Of a stretch of DNA of 64,000 nt, positions 35,801 to 44,105 are shown one piece after another. The stretch lies in NCBI GenBank assembly GCA_033977485.1, contig CM066995.1:44389736-44453735 (forward strand), read 5' to 3'. Source of the DNA: Hydrangea macrophylla. Taxonomy: Eukaryota > Streptophyta > Magnoliopsida > Cornales > Hydrangeaceae. The notes below the pieces were generated by a model. That model was not told the origin of the DNA. It searched no databases and saw nothing but the letters and a program-made list of their open reading frames with translations. The position numbers and the translations under genes were made by a program. Positions within the stretch are counted from its first letter, which is position 1. The number at the start of each line of letters is the position of its first letter.

Positions 35801-38800
35801 CTGGAAGAGTAAGGAGCGAGCAACATCTAGAAGGTGACGATTCTTGCGCTCTTCCACGCTATTTTGTTGTGGAGTGGCAGTGCAAGAAGTTTGGTGAACA
35901 ATACCGTGAGAAGAAAAATATGCACCTAAACCAGAATCAATATACTCACCACCTTAGTCAAAACACAAGATTTTCACTACAGCCCCAAATTGAGTATTGA
36001 CCATTTTGTGAAAATTTTGGAAAATATCAAATACTTCTCATTTTTCTTTCATCATATATATTCAAGTAGTATGAGAAAAATCATCAATAAAAGAGACAAA
36101 CCAACGATGACCTTTTAATGACACAGTACGAGAAGGACCCCACACATCAGTATGAATTAAAGTAAAGGGAGCTGAACTTTTATTATCACTAGGAGCATAA
36201 GAAGCTCGAATATGTTTTCCAAACTCACAAGCATCACAAGAAAAATTCAAAATACCAGTATGTGTTACTAGAGTAGGAAACATATGTCTAAGTAAAGAAA
36301 AAGAAGGATGCCCTAATCTCCTATGCCAAAGGTGTAGGTCTTCAGCTTTATTCTTTATAGCTACGGTATGATGAGCCAATTTCTCCCCTTCATCTAGAAT
36401 GTATAGGTCGTGCTCCTCTCTACCACTGCCAATCGTCCTCCTCGTAATAAGATCCTGAAACACACAACGAGAAGGATAAAAGGTTACACTACAGTTCAAA
36501 TCTCAAGTAACACGACTTAAAGATAAAAGGTTGTGAGAAAAACTGGGAACATGTAACACAGAAGTGAGCGGTAAAGGGGAGCAACATGAATTACACCTTT
36601 CCCGGAAACAGAGGAGAAGGTACCATCAGCTATTTTAACTTTATCCTGGCCTGAAGAAGACTCATATTCAGAGAAAAGATTAGATGAAGGGGACATCTGA
36701 TCAAAGGCCCCGGAGTCGATAATCCAGGGAGATGAGACATGAGAAAGAAATGCTCTTGGTGATGGAACAACATTACCTATCTGGGCAAAGGATGAGGACG
36801 AGCCTGTAGATGTCGGAGTAACACACCGGGCCATCAGGTGCCGGAGAATCTCAAGTTCGGAGGCAGACAAGGAGCTAGAGCTAGCATCAGAAGATGGTGT
36901 AGGACCACTAGAAACTGGAGCAGAAGGCTCAGAAACGGCAGAATGATGTGCACGGCCAGCCTCTCCACGGCCACCGAAACGACCTCTACGACCCCCTCCT
37001 CGACCTCCACGACCTCCCCGACCACCAGGTGGTTTGCCGTGAAGGCTCCAGCAGCTGGCCCTAGTATGATGGGGCTTAAAACAGTAATCATAGATCACAA
37101 CAGGTCGATCAGAAGAAGCTGACTGCTGAGTCCCATCCCTAGGTGGCACAGACACTAAGGCAGACCTCTCGACAGATGCACAAGAAAGCATGACAGAGCG
37201 ACGACTCTCTTCATTCTAGACATGAGCAAAGGCCTCTTGAAGGGTGGGGAGAGTATCCATCCCAAGTACCCGACTACGTACCGCGTCATAGTCAGGGTGA
37301 AGTCCCTGAAGAAATTTAAAGACCCTCTGCTTCTCCAGTAGTTTCCGATATCCCTCAGCATCCGTAACACACACAGGCTAATAGGCCTGAAGATGATCAA
37401 CACGATCCCAACTGGTAGTTAGAAACTGAAAATATTTGGTGACAGTCATGTCACCTTGTTCTGACCAGTCAATGGAATGAACCAACTCAAACTCCTGTGC
37501 ATAGTTCCCCTGGCGAGAAAAAGTGGATGTAACAGTATCCCAAACTTCCTTAGCTGTCTTCATACGGTAGAAATTCTCACCAATTTCAGGGACCATAGAA
37601 TTAATAAGCCAAGCCATAATAACGGAGTTTTCAATCTCCCACTTATCATAACCGGGATCAGTAGAAACAAGCGTTGTCACGCGCCCATCAAGGTGGCCCA
37701 TCTTCCCACATGCCTTTAGATACAGTTACACTGCCTGTGACCACTTTAGATAATTTTGGCCATCAAAAGGAGTAGGAGTAATTTTAAGGTTGGGATCCAA
37801 AGGAGCAACCACTGTATGAATGGTGGTTGGTGTAGAAATATCTGGTTTGTCTGTCATCGTGCCGGATACGAAAAAGGAACACCCAACAGTGTAAACGAAA
37901 ACGGAGAAGATGGGAAATCACCAGAAACTTGTAAAGTAGATCAAGGGTCCATAAAAGGACCTAGCACCACCCGAAAGGTAAGAAAGGAATCAAAACAGCA
38001 AGTAGAAATTCATCCAGGATGTGGATAGGGCAGCCGGATGTGTGCAGGGTGTACATGGGTAGCGGCGCAGTGGTGGGAGGCTAGTGGAGGCTGCGGCGAA
38101 GTGGTGGGGGCTGGTGGAAACTGCGGCGATGTGGTGGGGACAAGTGGGGCTGCGGCGAAGTGGTGAGGACAAGTGGGAGGCTGCGGCAAGGTCTGGGTGG
38201 CTAAGGGTCAAAGGCACAGGGTTGGAAGGTGGTGGTGGTGGCGGCGATTGTGGTGGTGGCTGATTAGGGTTGGAGCAAAAACCATGGCTCTGATACCATG
38301 TTAAGAACAATATTTGCAAGCTTAGGGTTAGAAAATTATCTAACCCCATTATATATTAATCATAAGGAGAAGAAAAATAATTACAATAAGACCCACTAAC
38401 TAATATTTTAATAACACAAGTAACTAAAAATAAATCAACTACTCTCAACATGGAAGAGTTAGGTTGCATCAGTTTGGTATCAGAGCCTTGTTGAAAGGGT
38501 GGGCTTGAAGGACAATTTTCATGAAATTTTAAGGACAGTTTGGTTGGTGAAAGAAAAAAGATGAATGAAAAGGAGAATTAAATCGATGAAGAATTTGCAA
38601 ACTTTTCCTGTATAAAACGTCAATGGTGATTTTGATGAACAAGTTTTAATCAATTATACAAGTCTACCTAATTTTGACGGTGAGTTTTGTTTTGAAGACT
38701 TTTATTATTGGATAGACGATCTAGATTTGTATTGAAAATTTAAGACTTTTTGCTTTAAGTAAGCTTGAAGAGAAAGCCATGTACTGGTAGGATTCATTAC

Positions 38801-41800
38801 AAAGCCATAGAATACGTCAAGGCAAGAGTCGTATTTGTTCATGGCCGGTAATGATGTATGTCATGATACATATATTTTTGCCTAAGAATTATTGGAAAAC
38901 CACGGAAGACAAAACGAAGGCAAAGATTCTATTGTAGTGCATGAGAAGAATACATCACAACAGGAGGTAATTACTCTTGATTGTGAATGTGCTGTTGGGG
39001 TTACTCAAAAGAAAATTGAGGATGAGGATGAGGATGAGGGTGTTACATCACCGATTTTTGAAAAAGATGGTCATGTGATAGCTATAAAAGTTGTTGAGAA
39101 AAAGGAAGTTAAGAATAGTAATGACATTGAAATTTCAAAACATCCGGTTGATAGCTTGGGTTCCATTCAAGTGCCTGTTATCGAGAAGCCTGTTACTGAA
39201 TATCGACATGAATTGTCAAGTCGTGATTTTCATTTTCAAGAGGGTTCCCCCATAATTCCCAAGATTGCACAAAGTTGTGATTTATTTGGAGTTGAAAGAT
39301 TTGATTTCTTTATCAATCCTTATTTGGCGGATATTGTGAACAAATTAAAGTTTTAAGTGAAAGGGAACCACATGTTCCAAGTGAGTGAATATAATCATGT
39401 GAGGAAGTTGAAGCAACTTTTATATTTGACATATCTATTCATTTGGAGCGGAAGATTGCAAGACTACGACATGAACTCGAGGACGAGTTCTTTTCAAGTG
39501 AGAGAGATTGATGTAGGGCAAGAGGACTGCGTTAACTACAAATTTCTTATGTATTTTTATTTTAGTGGTAATTTTCGGTTTATTTTTTTGTAACTTTCAT
39601 AGGCTTTATTTTCTACCTTTAGAAAGCTTTATGCCTTTAATGATGGAATTTGAATTCTAATTTGTTACCTTATAGGTTAGGTTAGTATTGGGAAGTATAT
39701 CATATGATTTTACAGTCATAGAGAGTGTCTAATTAGGCATTGAAAGAGTAAAACGAATTTTAGTTTATTTCCTTATTGGATAGGATTAGATTTTAGTATT
39801 ATTATTAGTTTCCTAGTTTTGCTTTATTTCCTTAGTTTCATTTTCTTTGTGGACAAGTTTCCTAGTCCTATAAATAATTGTAATCTCCATTCGAGGACAA
39901 AAAGCTTTTGATAAATGAAATACAGATTTCTTCTTGAGAATTTTCCCTTCTCTTATGTGCTATAGTTCCTGGATTGAAACATCTTCTTCTATCCTATCTC
40001 TCTGGTTCCTAGATTGGAACATATTTTCCCTATATATTTATTCTTCTCCCTCTCTTCTCTAATTTAACTTTTGTCTCAACAATTTCACCCGCCATTTGTT
40101 TCTTTAAATCATTGGAAGAGCCGGTAACTGGTTAAATCAAGATGTGTCGGTTGGTGATGCTCTTCAACTTTGAAAAGTAATTAAAGGACTATTCACTACA
40201 ACACTCTCTCTATATGTCAATAGCAAATTGACGAGGCTTCAACCACTCGTTAATTTTGTCGATCCAAGTTTCTCTCGACAACCAATTTTTTTGTAATGAA
40301 AAATTACAACGCGACAAAAGTACCTTGACTCAGAATGAATATGAGTAGGCTCGGAATAGAGAGACAATTTAACAAATGGCTTGTGGACAAATGAGTCTAT
40401 GCTAGGTGAAGAATGAGTCTACTCAAAGTGGTAAAAGAGTCTACTCGAAATATTATCCATACTCAAACTAACAGAAACCGCAAGCGAAGTGGCCATATGA
40501 GTCTACATATGGTGGGACAAGAGTCTACTATAAAATTAAAAGTAGTGATGAATAATAACATTTGATGCATCTCTTGGAGATGTTCTAATTTTTTTTAAAC
40601 AAAAACTAGCTCTTCAAAGTGCCACATAGGTCACTATAGTACAAATTTGAAGAGTCTACTGAAGATGCTCTTAATTGAATTATTTTTCAACCAACAGAAG
40701 GGAGACGTGCTATGTGAATGCTTATCCACTTAAAGTGAGTTTATCAATCCCGAGTTTATTCGTTTAGAATATTTTCTTATCCTCGTGCCAGAGGGGAAGC
40801 AAGTGATATGTGCATGTTCCTCGTCTCATTGTACTTTCTCTCATATGAAGTTAGTCCAACTCTCTTGTGATCTATCTTACTTGGCAAACTTTCTCCTAAA
40901 TTGAAAACTATCATCAATTTAACATAGTGATGCCAAACATTGCACATACCAAAAGGGGTTTCATAATACAATAAAATAGATCATGGGGTGGCTATGTCTA
41001 GTGTCCACAACTTGCTCTCATCGGGTGAGGTAGAGGCTGTGCATTAAGCGGTTTTGGCTGTGGATATATTGTAGGCACCCAAAAGTAGAATCATAGTAAA
41101 ATTAGAAAATAAAAAATGAAAATTCAGTCATAATCCAAACAATTGAATTAATATCTTTCTACGAATAACTCCGACAATAAGATTTTTTTTTTTTCTCAAC
41201 TTACTCCGCGGCATTAGCCCCAAAACCTTGCGTAAATTCATGCAGAGGGGGAAGAAATGGTAATGTAGCTGTAAAAATAAGTCCTCTCCTTCCAATTGAT
41301 GTGCAAATGCCAATTTTATCTATAATAAAAAATAAATAAATGAATAAAACAAATCATTCACCGTAAATTCAAAAATCAACGATCTCAATCTATAATCGCC
41401 TAATTTATGAAAAAAAAACATACACACAGTACACAGATACCATATCTCAAGATACCCTAACAAGTGTACAGAAACAGTAAAACTGAATTCTAAAGAGTGA
41501 TAGCAAAACTAACTTAAAAAAATTCAAATCAAACTCCGAATAATTCAATAATGGTAAAGAACCGTTTCGTAGCTGAGGAAATTAATAAATTGTTTTGGGT
41601 TTTATGTGGGGGAAGGTCAGGGACCTTTTTGTGTCGAAAATTCCAAATTACATTTCTAGCTTTTTATTTTCCTCACAGTTTCTCAAATACAAACATACAA
41701 ATCGGTAGATTAAAATTCCTCTTTATCGACTCTGTCTTTGAATTTTCTCAGCAACCAAACGGTGAATAGTAAGCGGATAGATAGATGGGTTTTTACTTGA

Positions 41801-41950
41801 ATCAGTGCCAGTGGTGGTAGTGGATGAATAAGCTTTGATGGTTTTGCAGCCGTAGTCGACCGTTGGGCGAGTCTTGGCGGGAAATTTGAATCTCCGGACG
41901 GACGAGAAGGTGGAGAGCAGCGAGGCGTCAAAACCGGCCGCCGTCGTCAT
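20617..41950 (-). CDS. APX6: ascorbate-peroxidase-related heme peroxidase (APX-R/APX6), 10 exons
   Basis: Join, in transcript order: 41950-41797, 41319-41205, 26216-26101, 25315-25245, 25071-25029, 24942-24846, 24347-24264, 23787-23669, 22009-21943, 20722-20617. All junctions keep frame and give 972 nt, 323 residues plus stop. Visible features: Ser/Thr-rich transit peptide (1-50); twin Arg 62-63, a hydrophobic stretch and Ala-Asn-Ala (86-88), resembling a thylakoid-lumen signal; distal heme site RLAFHD with Arg113, Phe116 and His117; proximal His238 in LSGAHTLG. Phe replaces the usual active-site Trp, and the segment that carries the ascorbate-binding Arg in classical APX is absent; both are family traits of APX-R, a chloroplast peroxidase distinct from true APX. 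Length is close to Arabidopsis APX6. Nine introns are GT-AG except intron 4 (GC-AG). Intron 2 is 14,988 bp of nested transposons. Expression is not shown by sequence. Confidence 0.92.
20748..20803. repeat. (AAT)n microsatellite in APX-R intron 9
   Basis: About 18 uninterrupted AAT units, 25 bp upstream (in transcript terms, downstream of the intron start) of exon 10's acceptor region. Confidence 0.95.
21242..21540. mobile_element. MITE, 'GGCTC...TTTGGTT' family, in intron 9
   Basis: Ends AAGGCTCCTTTTGGTTTTG and the reverse complement of a matching CAAAAACAGAGCCTTAA. The flanks suggest a TTA/TAA duplication, as in Tourist/Harbinger MITEs. Same family as the copies in introns 7 and 8. Confidence 0.6.
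21943..22009 (-). CDS. APX6: APX-R exon 9
   Basis: Encodes MIGLPSDRALVEDDECL. Acceptor ATGTAG, donor GTATTTC. Confidence 0.92.
22195..23462. mobile_element. tandem cluster of the same MITE family in intron 8
   Basis: At least five head or tail copies of the motif GGCT(C/T)TGTTTGGTTCATGGATTT, near 22198, 22484, 22728, 22979 and 23191, with inverted partners ending ...AATCCATGAANCAAACA. One unit, 22977-23101, is a near-perfect short hairpin. Non-coding; apparent short frames in it are not genes. Confidence 0.6.
23669..23787 (-). CDS. APX6: APX-R exon 8 (proximal heme ligand)
   Basis: Encodes TQELVALSGAHTLGSKGFG, including proximal His238. The residues after His are the short APX-R form, without the Arg-containing loop of ascorbate-using APX. 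Confidence 0.94.
24264..24347 (-). CDS. APX6: APX-R exon 7
   Basis: Encodes VPDPEGKLPQESLDASGLKQ. Acceptor TTGGTAG, donor GTGAG. Confidence 0.92.
24428..24747. mobile_element. MITE of the same family in intron 6
   Basis: Left end GACTCCGTTTGGTTGTGGAT, right end the inverse of AATCCATGAATCAAACAGAGCC. Lies between exons 7 and 6. Confidence 0.6.
24846..24942 (-). CDS. APX6: APX-R exon 6
   Basis: Encodes VSWADMIAVAGAEAVSLCGG and LGRIDS, typical of APX-R. Donor GTGAGT. Confidence 0.94.
25029..25071 (-). CDS. APX6: APX-R exon 5 (43-bp microexon)
   Basis: Acceptor TTGTTTAG, donor GTTATTAC. Encodes ILEKAKTEVDLLQS, the helix before the SWADMIAVAG segment. Confidence 0.9.
25245..25315 (-). CDS. APX6: APX-R exon 4
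   Basis: Encodes GGMNGSIVYELDRPENTG. Acceptor ACTTCAG. The donor is GC (AAG/GCATGT), not GT; the next GT would break the frame. Confidence 0.92.
25905..25924. repeat. poly-G run in APX-R intron 3
   Basis: Twenty consecutive G followed by TTGGGG. Confidence 0.95.
26101..26216 (-). CDS. APX6: APX-R exon 3 (distal heme site)
   Basis: Acceptor TGCCAG, donor GTATTTAC. Encodes SKGKAAGVLRLAFHDAGTF and carries the distal Arg and His of heme peroxidases. Confidence 0.93.
26694..27281. mobile_element. GC-rich hAT element (588 bp), copy 1
   Basis: Terminal inverted repeats CAATGTTCTAAAAATCG / CAGTGTTCTAAAAATCG and a perfect 8-bp target duplication, acaaggcc (26686-26693, 27282-27289). Both ends carry many copies of CGCCTAGGC-type subterminal repeats; the middle is AT-rich. 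No transposase. Confidence 0.88.
27290..27871. other. transposon-like remnants, unassigned
   Basis: Non-coding. Its last ~150 bp lead, across two later insertions, to a primer-binding site at 29769, and so are probably part of a disrupted copia 5' LTR. Confidence 0.35.
28152..28202. repeat. two adjacent GC-rich hairpins at the deletion joint
   Basis: TAGGGG...CCCCTA (28152-28179) and CGGGGTTC...GAGCCCCG (28181-28202). They lie between the 5' leader and the surviving pol fragment and do not resemble copia coding sequence. Confidence 0.6.
28207..28840 (+). pseudogene. RNase H end of copia pol (fragment)
   Basis: Encodes the end of RT (TRPDIAHAVHVVSQF) and RNase H (YSNADWAGDPTDRKSVTGF, SSTEAEYRAMA, YCDNKSAIQIAHN). 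The frame is lost after 28670; later sequence still resembles the copia C-terminus up to the purine tract. Confidence 0.85.
29141..29744. mobile_element. GC-rich hAT element (604 bp), copy 2
   Basis: Inverted repeats CAGTGTTCTAAAAATC at both ends, a perfect 8-bp duplication cccaccat (29133-29140, 29745-29752) and CGCCTAGGC-type subterminal repeats as in copy 1. The centre differs from copy 1 and holds a short acidic reading frame and a (GA)n run. Confidence 0.88.
29451..29594 (+). CDS. 47-residue acidic peptide frame in the hAT element
   Basis: ATG to TAG, with about half Asp/Glu residues (for example SDEDTEEEGDEEYEFEYDGE). It may be the acidic tail of the lost transposase; no homology can be shown. 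Probably not expressed. Confidence 0.35.
   Translation: MTHESRELHEVDFVSDEDTEEEGDEEYEFEYDGERVLEQYGEEELEG
30694..31308. mobile_element. hAT-type MITE in the TRIM LTR
   Basis: Ends (G)GTTGTCAAA(A)TCG inverted, with an 8-bp duplication gggaggat (30686-30693, 31310-31317). Its interior is full of GATTCGTATCG-type repeats. It contains a further insertion-like block, 30768-30951, starting TGTCGTCCCACATCG and holding a ~67-bp tandem repeat (30819-30886, 30887-30951). Confidence 0.75.
31342..31517. mobile_element. 176-bp hAT-type MITE
   Basis: Perfect 11-bp inverted repeat CTATGTTACCC and a perfect 8-bp duplication aagcacag (31334-31341, 31518-31525). Interior GGGTACGGGTGTCGGG repeats. Confidence 0.88.
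32331..32762. other. unassigned repeat-like sequence
   Basis: GC-rich segments (GGTGCGGGTGCGGGG, CCCGACCCGACTC) look transposon-derived, but no ends or duplications are seen. Confidence 0.3.
32763..33339 (+). repeat. 5' LTR of the non-autonomous gypsy-like element (main part)
   Basis: Aligns with 39512-40119 with small indels. TATA-like tataaataattg near 33090. Interrupted after 33339 by copia B. Confidence 0.75.
33340..33491 (-). repeat. copia B 3' LTR
   Basis: TGTTGAGAGTAG... on the minus strand; pairs with 38299-38450. Confidence 0.92.
33499..37857 (-). pseudogene. copia B gag-pol polyprotein (broken)
   Basis: Gag ATG at 37857; UBN2 gag domain 37.7-37.2 kb; a Gly/Arg-rich basic stretch about 37030-36950; protease with intact Asp-Ser-Gly (WIIDSGA, about 36720); integrase HHCC (WHRRLGHPSF...CDACEFGKH) and first Asp (HTDVWGP) 36.35-36.1 kb; RT 35.0-34.2 kb; RNase H 33.98-33.5 kb intact to its stop. 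Lesions: several frame breaks in gag and integrase, one between RT and RNase H near 34150-34250, and Asp to Asn in the RT motif (YVDN instead of YVDD, about 34450), which would abolish polymerisation. A ~1.3-kb RT frame (34152-35426) remains open. Confidence 0.88.
38299..38450 (-). repeat. copia B 5' LTR
   Basis: Pairs with 33340-33491; adjoins the primer-binding site. Confidence 0.92.
38630..39356 (+). pseudogene. decayed gypsy-type gag and spacer of the non-autonomous element
   Basis: The first part (38660-38840) resembles gypsy gag (NLPNFDGEF...YYWIDDLDLY...) with stops. From 38892 to 39356 there is an open, Glu/Lys/Val-rich frame of ~150 codons without a known domain (no ATG at its start). 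It may be the spacer between gag and the lost pol. Confidence 0.5.
39512..40139 (+). repeat. 3' LTR of the non-autonomous gypsy-like element
   Basis: Matches the split 5' LTR. The shared similarity is clear to about 40120; the last 20 bp are uncertain. Confidence 0.75.
40140..41204 (-). other. APX-R intron 2, start-proximal part
   Basis: No coding sequence or clear transposon ends. A block with TCTTGGAGATGTTC and GAAGATGCTCTTA motifs (40565-40675) resembles MITE ends but lacks a matching pair. Confidence 0.4.
41205..41319 (-). CDS. APX6: APX-R exon 2 (lumen-type signal)
   Basis: Acceptor TTATTATAG, donor GTAAGTTGAG. Encodes residues 52-89 with Arg-Arg, a hydrophobic core and A-N-A. It joins exon 1 and exon 3 in phase. 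Confidence 0.82.
41797..41950 (-). CDS. APX6: APX-R exon 1 (transit peptide)
   Basis: ATG at 41950-41948; 51 codons plus one base, rich in Ser, Thr, Ala and basic residues, few acidic. Donor GTAAAAAC. No ATG occurs immediately upstream in frame. Confidence 0.85.
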
Positions 41951-42076
41951 CTTCAATGGATGGTTGAGAATTCGTGTCCATTGCGCATCTTGGTGAATGT
42001 TGTGGGACCCATATTAGTAATGCATTTTTTGTGCACTCAATTTTTGCTCATCCACCTGATTCTTTGGTTACTTTAT

Positions 42077-42247
42077 AGGGTAATACTTGGGACACAACCT
42101 TCATACAACTTTCATACAACTTCTCCAAAAGATATGTCTATCTCATGTGTCACTGTGGGATCCAGTGACATCACAGGAGAGAGATAGACACATCTTTTGG
42201 GGAGGTTGTATGAAAATTGTATGAAGGTTGTGTACCAAATATTACTC
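42077..42247. mobile_element. 171-bp palindromic MITE upstream of APX-R
   Basis: Two arms of about 70 bp (42077-42147, 42178-42247) fold on each other almost completely. Inverted ends GGGTAATACTTGG / GAGTAATATTTGG and a perfect 8-bp duplication tactttat (42069-42076, 42248-42255). It starts 127 bp upstream of the APX-R ATG, in the likely promoter or 5' UTR. Confidence 0.82.
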
Positions 42248-42255
42248 TACTTTAT

Positions 42256-42938
42256 ATGGTAAGGTCTCATTCACCCAACCAATGAATGGTTTGGGTGAGC
42301 AAAAATGCCCTCGCGTAGTGAGAGAAAACATTGAATATCATGGTGACACCACCTCATCGAGGCGCCTATGTGGTGTTATTAACTTATTATTTTCTTCACC
42401 AATTGGGTATCAAGAAAAATTATTCAATGTAACCGTCACACCACATCAGAATGTTTATATGACGTCTTTTGATCTAGATCGTACATCTACCCCTTATTTA
42501 CAAGAGAATCCTGACAAGTAGGAAAAAAATATTCATTACCACTCTTGCATAATCATATATGGTATAACAAGTCAATAAGGAGTGTGTATGAATATATCTG
42601 ACCCCCTATTTTTCAAGAGATTCATTTTCCAACTCAGCAAAAATCTAAAATTTGTGAGAGGAGATAAATAATGACATGGTATAACTGTCATAGTCAATAT
42701 TTACTCGACAAGTAGAGTGCTTGTTATGATCCCTTAAAAATAGGGCGCAAATGTATGATCTAAATTAAAAGGTTACACCACATCAACAGACTAACATGGT
42801 ATAACAGGTACACTGAATAATATCTCATAAACACATGGCAACTTCTCATTTAATTGTGATAGCAAGTATGCTATGTGACGCGATATCCTTTGAAATTGAC
42901 TATATGTATTATTCTTTAGCAATGAACATATCTCTTTT
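42256..42938. other. no recognisable feature
   Basis: AT-rich sequence upstream of APX-R; no gene or repeat end identified. Confidence 0.35.
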
Positions 42939-42939
42939 T

Positions 42940-43045
42940 GCCAAAGACCTTAGTAGTCTAATGGTATCACCTCTCCTCCCCATGTGAGAGAGGAGGAGGT
43001 TCAAATCTCTACAATAGAAAGTGAGAGTTTTTTCTTTCTTTCACA
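42940..43045 (+). mobile_element. tRNA-derived SINE
   Basis: Pol III promoter boxes: A box TAGTCTAATGG (42954-42964) and B box GGTTCAAATC (42998-43007), 33 bp apart, followed by a T/C-rich tail. Ends are approximate. Confidence 0.6.
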
Positions 43046-43800
43046 TTATAAAACTATCTCATGTTCCTTAATTTGAATGTATCTGTAGATTGTGCTTTTG
43101 AATTGTGTGTATGAGTGTGATTTACGTTCATAATCTAAAACACACACACAAAAAAAAATTCTTTTTGGATGGGACCCCTGAAAGGCTACACCCACATACA
43201 CAAAGTGGTCTTTGCAGTGCGTCCCACCAACAAAAAATTAAAAAGAAAAAGCATGCCCAACAAGAATCACATGATACCTTAAAAGGAGAGGTTATTCTCT
43301 CAAGTCGTCACACTATGTTATCTTTTAATGTGGTATGACGTCTTAATTACATAAAGTCATGTGATTACTAAAATTAAAAGAATATGACAAGTGGGAAAAA
43401 ATTGGCCTAAAAAAAAGGGCTATATGTGACTTACTTAAAATCAACAATTAATTATTATGTAATTGAAGCGCTACCCTCTGATAATATGATAATATAATGT
43501 GACGAGCTCCTCGACAAATTTCTCCCTTAAAAGGTCCTTGACTTTTAGACTTTTAGTATTGTACGAACATGCTTCACGCGCAATGTGATGCATATATATG
43601 TTATTTTCTCTAACAAATTTTATAATAATAGATTAATATTATTATAAAGTTCTCAATGTATGGGTGTTTTTTTTTTTTTTTTTGAAAGTTGAAGAGTAGT
43701 CAAACATATTTATAATTCGTAAGAAAATTAAAAGAGAAAAAGAAAAGATAGACTGCACCTGATAGGAGTGGACCCAAAATTAACAAAATAAAGTATGAGC
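43046..43800. other. no recognisable feature
   Basis: AT-rich, with a T run (43669-43683). No gene recognised. Confidence 0.35.
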
Positions 43801-43802
43801 AG

Positions 43803-43935
43803 GACTACACGTACACATTTTTTCACACCCAATTTTAAATGCATTTTTCATGTGCTATGTAAATGGTGCATAGAAAAGTATGCATTTAAGGCATATGATG
43901 TGAAAAAATGTGTGAAAAAGTCTGTGAGTCTAGCA
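43803..43935. mobile_element. hairpin MITE
   Basis: Imperfect inverted arms, ACATTTTTTCACACC...AAATGCATTTTTC against GAAAAGTATGCATTT...GTGAAAAAATGTGTG. No clear duplication. Confidence 0.5.
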
Positions 43936-43974
43936 TTTTCCATAAAGTATTGATTAGGGCATAGGTCGGAGGAC

Positions 43975-44105
43975 CAGAGCATTTTACAAAGAAAGGAGGG
44001 AAAAATCCCTCTCACTCGAGTCACTCTCTCTTGAGAAGATATGAACCCATATCCTTCTACTTAGGGAAGAGGATGTGATACCACTGGACCATTAAAACCC
44101 TTGAT
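43975..44105 (-). mobile_element. tRNA-derived SINE, same family, opposite strand
   Basis: Minus-strand A box TGGTCCAGTGG (44081-44091) and B box GGGTTCATATC (44038-44048), 32 bp apart. It shares TGGTATCAC and the following layout with the SINE at 42940. Body ends in TTTGTAAAATG. Confidence 0.6.

Larger units (their letters stand above)
33340..38450 (-). mobile_element. Ty1/copia retrotransposon B (152-bp LTRs)
   Basis: Identical-length short LTRs (33340-33491 and 38299-38450; about 6 differences by eye) and a perfect target duplication tggaa (33335-33339, 38451-38455). Minus-strand primer-binding site TGGTATCAGAGCC beside the right LTR, and purine tract CTTGAGGGGGAG beside the left. Full copia domain order inside, but with frameshifts and an altered RT active site. 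Confidence 0.93.
32763..40139 (+). mobile_element. non-autonomous gypsy-like LTR element with a nested copia
   Basis: LTRs of about 0.6 kb: 5' copy 32763-33339 plus 38456-38471 (split by copia B), 3' copy about 39512-40139. Primer-binding site TGGTATCAGAGCC (38475-38487). A gypsy-style 3' end (...GACGAGTTCTTTTCAAGTGAGAGAGA-like purine tract) before the 3' LTR. The internal region is only about 1 kb: decayed gag and no protease, RT or integrase. It depended on another element for movement. The outer boundaries are approximate; no clean target duplication found. Confidence 0.7.

Noticed and set aside
40560..40680. Possible MITE with AACATCTCC/GAGCATCTTC ends
   Set aside because: The two motifs run in the same direction, so they are not terminal inverted repeats; no duplication seen.
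41128..41313. 61-codon frame beginning MAFAHQLEGED
   Set aside because: Shadow of APX-R exon 2 in another frame; the exon frame is fixed by phase with exons 1 and 3.
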